In this document: positions 45,207 to 56,276 of the stretch, one piece after another
How the letters are laid out: each line of letters opens with the position of its first letter
How positions within the stretch are numbered: position 1 is the stretch's first letter
DNA from: Excoecaria cochinchinensis
Taxonomy: Eukaryota > Streptophyta > Magnoliopsida > Malpighiales > Euphorbiaceae
Direction: 5' to 3'
DNA length: 64,000 nucleotides
NCBI GenBank assembly: GCA_947683425.1
Contig: CANTUQ010000055.1
Span: 24,298,001-24,362,000 of the forward strand
Made by a program: the position numbers and the translations under genes
Notes under the pieces: model-generated
The model's input: only the letters and a program-made list of their open reading frames with translations
Databases searched by the model: none
What the model was told of the DNA's origin: nothing

Positions 45207-46226
45207 ATGGATCCCGAACGCGATGCCAGAGAAGAAATCGCTAAAAGCGTAAATCCCCAAGAGGTGGAACTGATGGGGTCTGGTCAGTCTCGGCCAGTCA
45301 GTATTGGGAATGAAATGCCAACGGGTCCTATGGAAGCTCTGTTGAAAATGTCTCAAGATATGGCGAAGGTTATAAAACGTGTGACTGCACCACAGGCTCC
45401 ACTAGAATCCTTAAGAAAGCATGGGGCTAAAGAGTTCCATGGTACCAGTCTGGATGAATCTAGAAAGGCAGAGTATTGGTTAGAGAAGTACAGAGAGTTC
45501 TGGGAGAGATTAAGTGTCCACAAGATCAACAAGTGGAATGTGTGGTATCGCTGCTTTAAGGTGCAGCATATGACTTGTGGAAGCTAGTCCTACAGAATCC
45601 AATGCTTCCTAATCCAATCACCTAGGAGTTTTTCGAAAAGGAGTTTAGAAACAAGTTTGTGATAAAAGCATACAGAGAGGCTAACTTGAAGCAGTTTTTG
45701 AATTTAAGACAGAGAACTATGACAGTGGCAGAGTATGAGAAAGAATTCTACCGTTTGAGCAAATATGTACCGAAGGATGTTCTGACTACAGAGTTTCGGT
45801 GTTAGTAGTTTGAAGAGGGATTGAATGAGGAGATCAAGGCATTGTTGATTTCACTGACTACTGAACAGAATGTGAGTTACTACCGGATAGTTCAGGAAGC
45901 GATGAGACTCGAGAGATCTTTGGGAGCACAGTGAGACAGATTGCAGAGAAGAAATGTAAATAGAGGTGGATCTAATATTGGTAAAATATTAAGAGATTCT
46001 CCTATGGCACCACCTGCAGAATCAGTGTTTAGCTCTACAGCAAAGAGTAAGAAGCGTGGGGCTCCTTCAGTATCTGGTTCTGGAAGAGGAGTGTCTGGTA
46101 ACAGAAGTGAGGTACATAAGTGTCCTCACTATGGGAAAAGGCACAGAGGAGAGTGCTGGAAAGTAACGGGTGCTTGCTTTAAATGTGGAAGCACTGAGCA
46201 TTTTCTTGCTAACTGCCCCAAAGCAA
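45207..46226 (+). pseudogene. Element D gag, decayed
   Basis: ATG 45207 starts a Gag like that of B and C (MDPERDAREEIAKSVNPQE). A frameshift near 45490-45510 ends the first frame. The correct frame continues with the body of Gag through stops near 45557 (TAA), 45623 (TAG) and two adjacent TAG codons near 45803-45808. A further shift leads into the frame open from 45941, which carries CPHYGKRHRGEC and a canonical CCHC knuckle CFKCGSTEHFLANC (about 46175-46216). Confidence 0.8.
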
Positions 46227-48158
46227 ATGAGACGAAAGGAAATCAGTATAAGCAGAGTAGGGGTGGTTCAAACTTGCCTCCTGTTAACAGAGGAAGAGGT
46301 AGAGGACGTGGCAGAGGTAGTCAGTCTAAAGGTGCAGCTGATTCTGAAAGAGTGGATAGGCCTAGTGCAGCATCGATTCGGGCATATGCAATGAAGGCAC
46401 GAGAGGATCAGGATGCGCCTGAGGTGATAGCAGGTACTTTTTCACTCTATGATGTAGAAATGTTTGCACTTATTGATCTTGGTTCAACTCATTCTTATGT
46501 GTGCTCTAAAAAGATATGTGAAAAGATGCCTAAAGCGGAATGTTTAAAATATAATATATGTGTATCCAGTCCTTTGGGGAATAATGTGAATGTGAATATA
46601 GTGTATAGGGATTGTGCATTAGAGGTTCAGGGTAGCGTGTTCCCAGTGGATTTAATTGAGTTGCCATTTGATGAATTTGAATTGATATTGGGAATGGATT
46701 GGCTGACAAAGCACAATGCAGTGGTTAAGTGTAAAAGGAAGATTGTGGTACTCAGTGATGATAAGGGTAATAAAGTAACATTAAGAGGAGTTTGTGTGAA
46801 TCCTCTTGTGAATGTGGTTTCAGCGATGCAAGCATACCGATGTTTGAGGAAGGGATGCGAGGCGTATTTAGCTTTAGTGCTAGATAGTAAGATAAAACAT
46901 GTGAAGATACAAGATATACCTATGGTAAGAGAGTTCCCTAATGTGTTTCCTGAGGAACTGGGTGGTGTGCCACCAGTAAGAGAAGTTGAGCTGTCTATTA
47001 ATGTAGTACCTGAAACTGTCCCAGTGTCTAAAGCGCCTTACAGGATCGCTCCTACTGAGTTGAAGGAGTTGAAGACATAGTTGCAAGAGTTATTGGACAG
47101 AGGTTTCATTAGGCCTAGTGTCTCTCCTTGGGGAGCACCGGTCTTATTTGTTAAGAAGAAAGATGGTACTTTGAGAATGCATAAAGATTATCGGCAATTA
47201 AACAAGGTGACAGTAAAGAATCGGTATCCTGTACCTCGAATTGAGGACTTGTTTGATCAATTAAGAGGAGCAGGGGTGTTCTTGAAGATTGATTTACGTT
47301 ATGGGTATTATCAGTTGCAAGTAAACAAAGAAGATATACCCAAAACTGCATTCAGGACTCGATATGGGCATTATGAGTTCCTAGTAATGCCATTTGGGTT
47401 GACTAATGCGCCTGCTGCATTTATGGATTTAATGAACTGGGTGTTTATACCGTATCTGGATCAATTTGTGGTAGTGTTCATAGATGACATTCTGGTATAT
47501 TCAAGGAATGAGAAGGAACACGAACAGCATTTGAGAATGGTGCTTCAGACGTTGCGGGAACAGCAGTTGTATGCTCAACTGAGTAAATGCGAGTTCTTGT
47601 TGCGAGAGGTGTCTTTTCTGGGTCATGTTATATCTTCTGAAGGTATTAAGGTGGATCCGGCTAAAATAGAAGCGATTGTGAATTGGAAACCACCTAAGAA
47701 CGTGCTTGAAATTCACAGTTTTTTAGGGTTGGCTGGATATTATCGGAGGTTTGTGAAAGGGTTTTCAGTGACAGCTTCTCCATTGACGAGATTGCTGCAA
47801 AAAGGAGTTAAATATGAATGGACAGAGAAGTGTCAGCAGAGTTTTGATCAGTTAAAGAGAATGCTAGTTGAAGCACCGATCGTTACACAGCCTATGACTG
47901 GTAAAGAGTATGTTCTGTACACTAATGCTTTAGGTATAGGATTGGGTTGCGTATTGATGCAAGATGGAAAAGTGATAGCTTATGCGTCAAGGCAGTTGAA
48001 GCCGCATGAACAGAATTACCCGACCCATGATTTGGAATTGGTAGCAGTAGTGTTCGCTTTAAAGATTTGGCGACATTACTTGTATGGTGAGAAGTGTAAA
48101 ATTACACTAATCACAAGAGTCTGAAATATCTGCTTACTCAGAAAGAATTGAATTTGAG
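46227..48158 (+). pseudogene. Element D protease, RT and RNase H, broken
   Basis: The frame continues through a GRGRGRGRG linker; protease (ALIDLGSTHSY, Pro changed to Leu); RT (VVFIDDILVYS, about 47467-47500); and RNase H. A TAG at 47078-47080 interrupts it before RT. In RNase H the first catalytic Asp of the usual YSDAS is Asn (LYTNALG), and the later TDHKSL motif reads TNHKSL after a frameshift near 48100-48110. The frame ends at ELNLR (near 48158), where a deletion starts. RT keeps its active-site aspartates. Confidence 0.85.
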
Positions 48159-48600
48159 GTAGGTGACAAAGTGTTTCTGAAGGTATCTCCTTGGAGAAAG
48201 GTACTGAGATTTGGTAAGAAAGTGAAATTGAGTCCAAGGTTTATCAGGCCGTATGAAGTTCTGGAAAGAGTGGGCCCTGTGGCATATCGATTGGCATTGC
48301 CTCCAGCATTAGCCAAGCTTCACGATGTGTTTTATGTATCCATGTTGAGAAGGTATAGATCAGATGAATCTCATATGTTGCCTATGCAAGAAGTGGAAGT
48401 TCAGCCAGACTTCACATATGACGAGAAACCAAAAGCAATACTATGACGAGACAACTTCGGAACAAGCAAATACCGCTTGTGAAAGTGCTCTAGCAGCATC
48501 ATGGTGTAGAAGAGGCGACATGGGAGCCAGAAGCCTCTATGCAAGAACAACATCCTCATTTATTTGATACAGGCATGAATTTCGAGGACGAAATTCTTTA
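48159..48600 (+). pseudogene. Element D integrase C-terminus and chromodomain remnant
   Basis: Directly after RNase H the sequence jumps to the integrase C-terminal GDKVFLKVSPWRKVLRFGKK region, then an LHDVFYVSMLRRYRSD block and a chromodomain (EEATWEPEA) in a shifted frame with one TAG. The zinc module and the DDE core, more than 1 kb in the relatives C and E, are missing. At the junction the word GAATTTGAGG fits both flanks, indicating deletion between short direct repeats. Confidence 0.82.
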
Positions 48601-48612
48601 AGGAGGGGAGAG
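48578..48612 (+). other. Conserved stem and polypurine tract, element D
   Basis: AATTTCGAGGACGAAATT (48578-48595), then AAGGAGGGGAGAG adjoining the 3' LTR. Confidence 0.75.
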
Positions 48613-48613
48613 T

Positions 48614-51116
48614 TGTAATGGCCGGGAATGTACCCTAGTGGTATTGACCTAGTTTGGGATGTGTGTGATTGAATGTAAAGTTTGGACTTAATTGAAAAGA
48701 AGGAAGGACTTGATTGAAAAGATGAGTGGAAGTTTAGTGGCCAAATAGCAGTTATGCATGACTGAATTAATAGTGAGTTAGTGGCTGATTAATTAAGAAA
48801 AAGCAAGGATTAATTAAGGAATAAAATAATGCTAAACTAGGTGAGTGGAGGCAGATTTTTTATAGTGGAATTTGCTGGCTTAATCTTAAGCTGCCACCTC
48901 CACCTCTTTGCATGCAAGGAATTCTGAGGGAGAGAAGAGAACATTCAGTTGAGAGCAATTTAGCATTTTCTGTGTTTGGTTTCCTCTCTCTTGCCGTGAG
49001 TGAGGTGGTGTAGTGGTCATATTACTAATTGTATGTGTATTGAATATGAGGAACAAGAATTAAGAGTTAAAATTGTAAAGGTAAGTGATTAAGTAATTGC
49101 TACACTCATCTTCTACTCATTCTTTCTTGGCTTTGAATTGATTTGGATTGGTATTGATGGATTGTGTTTATCCTAGAATCGGACTAGTTCTGGTAGTTGA
49201 GGAGGTGCAGAAAGATAGGGGAAAGGCCAAAGTTGGAGAGCCGAGCGCTCAACGGAATTAGGAGCGTAGGGTACGAGGTTTGGGATATATATGTGTTATA
49301 AGTTGCTTAGTTTGCCTTTGATGTGTAAATGATGCATGAATGTGAGATTTGAGATATTGAGCATGATTATGTGCTATGTGATGACATGTAATTGAATTAC
49401 TATAAATGCTTTGTTGTGAGAATGAAGAACTAGCATGTGCAAAACAAAGAGCAAGCATGAACCTTAGTTCAGGGAAAATCCTGTTTATGTCCTACCAGAC
49501 CTCTGTGTATTGTTTTGATAATAACTGGAGTTTAACAACTCTAATTTGAGTGTTTGTTGCGCCAATTTAACTATAACTTCCATACCTTTAAAATTATAAC
49601 AAAGACCATAAATTAATTCTTACTCTAAGAGGCCTAAAAAGGGCAATAAACGGAAGTGTTTCTATCCAGCCTAGTTGATTTGAATATTCTATAGTGTTTA
49701 ATGCATATCTCTTAATTTAGTAGTCCAAATGACCTGAAACTTGTCGCATTAAAAGCTAGACATCCTAAGGACGAATTGTTAAGAAGGACACTTTGTCTCA
49801 AAATGAGATCTAGAGGTTGATTTTTGTGATGTAAGTTTAGAGTTGAAAGTAGTCTCGTAAGGCACCAGAGGTGAGCTTCTATCGCGAGTGCGACAAAGGT
49901 CGTGACCTCACGACAAAACAACACATATAAAGCCTTTTATTCTTAATTTTGAGCCCATGGTTGGCATGTATCAATTCCCCATCTTCACCTCAACTTATCA
50001 TGCATGATTAGGGCTATTAAATGAATATAAAGGTAGTTATCATTGGGAAAAACTTATGAGTACGATTAAGATTGGTAATTTAACTAATAAAGTAATAATA
50101 TATAATTATGTGAAGGATAGAAAATGGAATGACATATATTTCTGTGTGAGCATTATGTTAGGCTCAATTGATGTGAATAGTTTGATGTGTTAAAGTGCAT
50201 GTGGAAAAGAGAATGTGATGAGGGGTGACATATGTGTTATGAAGATTGATCAATGTGAAATTGATAACATGACTAAATAACTTAAGCCTGCGAGTCAACT
50301 AGTGGATAGATAGGCATGCTTATAGGGTCAAAGTGCTGCAGCCCAATGCGTTTAATGTGTCTGATTCCTTGGGAATAACAATGCGTATAATCCTTGCTGG
50401 ATTTTATTATATGTGGAATCATATTATTGTACCTTAGGGTACCAATGTGTAAATGAGATTTCAATGCGATTATAGTACCTCGGTGGTACCAAAGCGAAAA
50501 CCGTTATCCGCATCTTTGAATTGCAGGCAATTTAATAAATGGATATGATAATAATACATTCATTATGTATGTTATGTTTTGGAATAATGTGATTGTGTTG
50601 AATAATGCTCTATGCTTGTGGTTGCTAAAGAATTATGCCATGTCTATCATGATACCTAAGTGTTATAATAACATGCTAAGCATGATCTTTTACATGTAAT
50701 GTATGATATTACTATTTGCATGTTGTTTTGATTGTTATGTTTATGTGTTCCCCACTAAGCGTTATCGCTTAGCACAGGTTTACTCTAATTCGTGTAGGTA
50801 CGGACGAGAGGTATTTGAAGGACGCTTCTGCATGGCAACGGTCAACAATAGGAAGCTGCTAGTGTAGGTTTTGGGGATTTTTTGTTATGGGAATTTTGTA
50901 TAACTATGAAAATGCTTTTGTATAACTAATATATATATAAGTATGTAAAGGCATGCAGTAATATGATGACCAAGTATGTCAACTTTTGGCTATATGTGTA
51001 TGCATAGTAAGAATATAACTACAATGAATGATCTATAGATAACTGGTTGAGATGCACGATGAGTGAATGTGCATGTGTTCTATGTGTGTAACGGTCATTC
51101 CTAACTAGATTTGTTG
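48614..51116 (+). repeat. Element D 3' LTR, part 1
   Basis: TGTAATGGCCGGG onward; contains the micro-exon (about 49199-49261), hairpin domain (50286-50528, outer GCCTGC/GCAGGC intact, inner stem decayed) and two-hairpin motif (50755). It is cut 32 bp before its end by E; TGTTG at 51112-51116 is the altered copy of E's duplication AGCTG. Confidence 0.88.
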
Positions 51117-51817
51117 TGTAACAGCGAAAATAACGGTCTAGTAGTGTCAAAGTGTAATTCCAGTGTCACCATAAAAATCGCAGCGTCAAACTGTGTAGGG
51201 AGTGAGTTTACCAGTGTCAAACTATAGTGATAAGTGTGTTAAATTATAGTGGTTCTGGGTCAGGTGACACCGGGCTGGCCATGTAGCGGACCCTGACTGT
51301 CCGGCGGTCGAAAATTTTAAATTTTTGAAAAATGATCTATGGGTTATAAGGAGTCTAGTGGCGAAATCGGAACTGAAAACAGAGCTGAAACGGCTTCAAA
51401 AAGTCAGTTTAAAGTTGGCCTCCGGTTCAGTTCAATTTGAATCGGGTTTTGATCGAGGTTTGATCAAAGGGTTTTTAGAGGTTTAATTGGCCCAATATAT
51501 ATTGAGTTTGTAAAATAAGACAGTGGGAGTGTTATTTGTGAATTTTGACAGCTTTAAAGTTGCATTTTACGGTAGAAGGAAAATTTATCAAATTGAACCG
51601 GTTTAAGCGAACCGATGCCCAAATGGACTCCGATTGAGCTAAAATTTTCTAGAAAACCTATTTTTGATGTTTTAAGATCAATTGAGCTGGTTAGAAGTGA
51701 AAATAATGAGAGAAACATATGGATCCTATGGAAAAGTGTAAATGAACAGAAAAACAGAAATTTTGGTTTAAATCGGTTGGACCACTTTGGCTGGACTGGT
51801 TCGGTTCATTAGGGGAT

Positions 51818-51825
51818 TATATAAG
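51818..51825 (+). promoter_or_regulatory. TATA box, LTR E
   Basis: TATATAAG, conserved in the 3' LTR at 60545-60552, followed by a CT-rich leader. Confidence 0.6.
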
Positions 51826-53221
51826 GAGAGAAATGGCTGGATTTTTCTAGATAAATCCATCAAAAGTCGCCAACTTCCTCCCCTTTCAAAATCGAATTGC
51901 TCTCTCCATTTTCTCCTTCATTTTTCTTCACTTCTACCTCAATCTTTCCCCAAATTTTCACCTCATATACCTAAATCAGCTTCTCTAGAATCATATTGAA
52001 GCAATTGGAGTCCAATTGGAGCAAAAGAATTGAGAGAAATCAAGTGTACAAAGGTTAGGGTAAGTTTGGGGGTTTTGATTTAAGGGTTTTTAATTTGTTC
52101 TATTGGTCCCTTACGAAGGTTTTTGGGGTTGTAGAACATGTTTATGAGGTTATATTTTACATTTGAAGCTTGGTTTTAAAGTTATGAGCATGTTTCTATT
52201 CGGTCATGGTAGGAATCCAAGGTGAGGAGGCTTAATCTCACACCAAAGGGAAGGAAGAGCAAACTTGAACCACTCTAGAGCTTGGAAAAGAGGTTTGTGC
52301 TTACTAAATCTATCTTTTTCCTAATGTATGTGTCGGTTTTTAGGTTATGTCTAAGGTTAGATATATAAAATTGATGGGTTTAATTAAATCTAACTTGATA
52401 TTCATTCTTAGTGGGCATAAATTAGTATAGAAACATATTTAGAAGAAATTAAATCAAATTGGTTTGAAAGACCCAATAGTGGCCGAATGGTATATGTGAA
52501 ATTTTGTTGAATTCTAATGGGTTTTAAGGCATATAAATGATGGTTATAACATGTTTAACAAGTGTAATGCATGATTGAGTAAAAAGAATAATTAAATGAA
52601 ATCATAATGGATTAACATTGTCTTGGCCGAATAGTAACAAGTGGATTTTAATGGAATATGTCATGTTAAATGGCATAATAATGGTATATATGACCTAAAT
52701 AACATGAAGTAAGTATGATGGAGTGATTGATTAAAATTATAGTGCATGGTATTGAAATTTGAGTTAATGGCCGAATGGTACTCTTGATGGAATACATGTG
52801 TGTTATGATAATATATGTAATGTAATGGCATTAAATGATTATACATTGATAAATGAGCGCATATGCAAAGTGGTAAATGAAAATAAGATGTATGGCAAAT
52901 TTTACATATTGGCATAATGTGATATTTATGTGAAATATGAGGAAATATTGCCCTTAGTAACAGTCTGGTAGTGAAATCTAGTCCAGGATATAATTGGCTA
53001 GCCATAGGGATTCCACACCGCGGTATAAGTCATGATGACTCATTATTAATAGGCCAATGACGGCTTATCACAGTGTAATTTCAGTGTTCAGTGATATTCA
53101 GTGTTTTAGTGTAGTGTAGTGCAGTGAAAATGGTCCTATTGGGATCATTCTATAGTGTAATGGGTATGTGGGGCCCATGTCCCACATATCCGGCGAGTAG
53201 GTTTTCTACCGGGTCCATACT

Positions 53222-54000
53222 AGAGGCATTCTGGTAAATATGTAATAAAAATGGTAAAAATAGTGAAATTGGTGAATATAAGTGAGAACAGGACTAAAAT
53301 GAAGTAAATAGAAAGTTTAGGGGTAAAATAGTAATTTTTTAAAAAGTTGTTAAAAATTGGTGAAAATTAATTAAAAGTGAAAAAGGAAGGGTAAAATGGT
53401 AATTTTGATAAATTATGATATTAATATAGTGAAATAGTGAAAAAGTGATAAAATAAGGACTAAAATGTAATTTGGCTAAATTGTAAGTTAAATAGTGGAA
53501 TAATAAAGCATAAAGGGTAAAATTGTAATTTGATAAGTTTAATAAGGGTAAAAGTGGAAAATGAGACTAAAGGAGGTTAATAGTGTAAAAATTAAATAAA
53601 TAAGGGCATTTTGGTAAATATGTAAAGTAATGAGGACATAAGTGTAATTAAAGTGAAAGTTAGGAGATAAATGGCATTTAAGTAAATGTGAGGACATAAA
53701 TGTCATGAATGGAAAAGAAGGGACATAAGTGGAATTAATGGAAATGTTAGGGACATAAATGGAAATAAGTGAAAAGATAAGTGTTTTAAAATGTGATTAA
53801 TGGAAGAGTAAAGAATTAAGTATGTTCAATAAATAAATAGTGTAATTAAGTGAATACATAGTTTGTATATGATTAAATTAGTGATGAATTTAAATAAATA
53901 TAAGATTATTTAAGTGACTTAATAAAGGAATCAAATATAATTAAAAGTAATAAACGAGAATAATATGTCAATTAGTTATGTAAATTCAATAGAATTACTT
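53222..54000 (+). other. Cytosine-poor stretch in LTR E
   Basis: About 780 bp rich in A, G and T with very few C on the plus strand, made of degenerate words such as GGTAAAATGGTAATTTT and GGACATAAATGG. The counterpart is at about 61960-62720 in the 3' LTR. No gene is seen; apparent minus-strand open frames nearby reflect composition. Confidence 0.65.
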
Positions 54001-54027
54001 AGGAAATTTATAGACTGGTAACCACCA

Positions 54028-54080
54028 CTGGGCATTCTAATGCTCAGCACGTAGTTGTTTTTGACTGTGTGTAGGTACCC
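54028..54080 (+). other. Hairpin motif, LTR E
   Basis: CTGGGCATT-CT-AATGCTCAG (54028-54047; also 62755-62774) at the position of the CTAAGCG hairpin of other families, with different bases on both arms. It is followed by an acceptor-like GTGTGTAG/G. Confidence 0.5.
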
Positions 54081-54190
54081 CGTAGGATCGAAGCGGGATA
54101 CAGCAGTTCGAGGAGCAAGGCAAGAGTAGAATATTTATTTTTTATTTTGAATGTTTAATAGTAGTATTTTGGTGGCATGTATATACACTT

Positions 54191-55058
54191 AACCTATGGA
54201 TGAGTTTTATCTGTGCGGATATTATTATGGTTGTGCGAATTAAAGGCAGACGGGATGTAAGAATATAGGAGGATATTGTCTTGTGCCCTTGGTGGGGCTA
54301 TAGAAATTTGATTTTGCAGGTTTGGGTAGTGCAAATTACAAGCCGGTATACTGCCGAAATTTTTACCAAATGAATAGTAAATTAGACAGTTATAGGTCAT
54401 TGTTAATTAATTAATGAAAATGTTAATTGCTATGAGTGGGAATAAGTGAATTAAAGTGATAAGTGAAACATGTATTAAGTGGAATGATAAAAAAAAAAAT
54501 TAACCTGTAAATTCATTAAGTGATATTTATTTTAACAATCATGGTAATCGCATAGTAGTGTTAGGACGGCAGTATACGTACAGGGTATAAGGGTGTTACA
54601 TTTATTTTTCCTAACCTATGGATGAGTTGGCATGTATTATTATTATGACGACGTATTTATCTGTGTGGATATTATTATGATTGTGCGAATTAAAGGCGGA
54701 CGGGATGTATGAATATAGGAGGATATTGTCTTGTGCCCTTGTCGGGGCTGTGGAAATTTGATTTTTGCAGGTTTGGGTAGTGCAAATTACAAGCCGGTAT
54801 ACTGCCAAAATTTTTACCAAATGAATAGTGAATTAGACGGTTATAGGTCATCGTAAATTAATTAATGAAAATGTTAATTGCCATGAGTGGGAATAAGTGA
54901 ATTAAAGTGATAATTGAAACTTGTATTAAGTGGAATGATAAAAAAAAAATTTAACCCGTAAATTCATTAAGTGATATTTATTTTAACAATCATAGTAATC
55001 GCACAGTAGTATTAGGATGGCAGTATACATACAGGGTATAAGGGTGTTATATTTATTT
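54191..55058. repeat. Tandem duplication at the LTR E / leader junction
   Basis: Unit 1 (54191-54612) and unit 2 (54613-55058) both start AACCTATGGATGAGTT. The unit includes the LTR end GGGTGTTA(C/T)A plus the first T-rich bases of the leader. Unit 1 lacks about 27 bp near its start. The 3' LTR has one copy only. Confidence 0.85.
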
Positions 55059-55069
55059 TGGTATCAGAG
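55059..55069 (+). other. Primer-binding site, element E
   Basis: TGGTATCAGAG, with the following C changed to A. It lies after TTTATTTT rather than directly at the LTR end. Confidence 0.8.
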
Positions 55070-55187
55070 AAAAGGTTTAGGCGATTCTAAGATCGGAGTG
55101 GGTCAAGTTTGATTGTATATACATGCCAATGGAAGTGAATATTTTGTTATATACTGATGTATGCTTGCTCCTTGTTATAGTGATCAA

Positions 55188-56276
55188 ATGGCATTTGACC
55201 GAAGCTACAACATTGGGGACGGTGAGATTGGGGCCTCGACCAGTGTGGGCCGAGCTGAGACTCCACAACAGCGATCAACACCTTCAATGCCACCTCCCCC
55301 ACCTCAACCCGAGTTTTTGACTACGATGACCGATTACATTCGACATCGGATCCATATTGAGATGGAACATCATCAGCGACAACAGCCTCAACAACCAGTA
55401 CCAGTGCCACCGGCAGTTCCAGTATCGAGAAAGCTTATCTTGGAACAGCTTCAAAAGATGGGAGCTGAGGATTTCTTTGGGAGAGAATCAGTGACCTCGA
55501 AGCAAGTAGAGGAGTGGTTGTTTCGTGTAAAGAGATTGTTTGAGATTTTCCACAGTACCCCAGAGGAGAAGTTTGAAGGCACAGTAGCATTACTACAGGG
55601 TCCAGCATATTTTTGGTGGGACTTAGTTAGGAAGCATGTCCCAGAAGAGCAGTTGAATTGGGAGTTTTTCATTGATCAGTTTGAAAGAAGTACATTGGTG
55701 TAGAATATAAGGCTGCAATGCAAGATGCCTTTTGGAGATTGAGACAGGGTAACAGATCAGTAGTGGAGTATGAAAGGGAATTCGAGAGATTGAGTGGCTA
55801 TTTAGAAGATGGGCTGAGGACTGGGCCTAGATTGATGGAGAGGTTCGAGCGTGGCCTTCATAATAAAATTAAGCAGATAGCTAGTGGTCAGAATCATCAA
55901 AACCTGAGATCCTTAGTTACTGCAGCTATTAAAGTGGAAACAGCTCAGAATGATGAAGCTGAGAGACAGGCACGGTTTCAACAGAAAAGGAAGCCAGGCC
56001 AGCATAGTGGGACAGGCAGTTAAAGTAAGAGGTCTCGAGGGCCACCATCGTCTTAGAGTAAAGAATCAGCAGCACAGGCTCGCAATCAGAAGACACCAGC
56101 CGGCGGTAATACCCCAGCGTCTTCTTTGGGGAGTGCATCCCAGGGTAGAGGCAGAGGATTGCCCCAGCAGTGTGACCATTGTGGTAGGTTTCACCCGGGC
56201 GAGTGCAGGTATCTATCGGGTGCATGTTTCAAGTGCGGGTCAAAAGAACATTTAGTGAGAGATTGCCCAGATGCAG
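55188..56276 (+). pseudogene. Element E gag, broken
   Basis: ATG 55188 starts a diverged Tekay-type Gag: a proline/glutamine-rich N-terminus, then KMGAEDFFGRESVTSKQ and LLQGPAYFWWDLV. A frameshift near 55690 moves to the frame of 55718, which carries GNRSVVEYEREFERLSGY and a basic tail. TAA at 56021-56023 and TAG at 56054-56056 interrupt. The zinc region has CDHCGRFHPGEC and a canonical CFKCGSKEHLVRDC (about 56227-56268). Confidence 0.85.

Larger units (their letters stand above)
51117..55051 (+). repeat. Element E 5' LTR with duplicated end
   Basis: TGTAACAGC to GTGTTATA. The regular LTR would end at 54600 (3484 bp; 3' copy 3510 bp). A second copy of the terminal ~420 bp then follows. Leader: TATA at 51818 and donor-like GG/GTAAGT at 52060. 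There is no CG-rich palindrome array, unlike the other families. Hairpin-rich stretch near 52990-53220 (TATGTGGG...CCCACATA). Confidence 0.88.

Noticed and set aside
52661..53005. A 114-codon minus-strand frame, repeated at 61388-61732
   Set aside because: Lies within both LTRs of E antisense to their transcription. It stays open because the plus strand is C-poor; it resembles no known protein.
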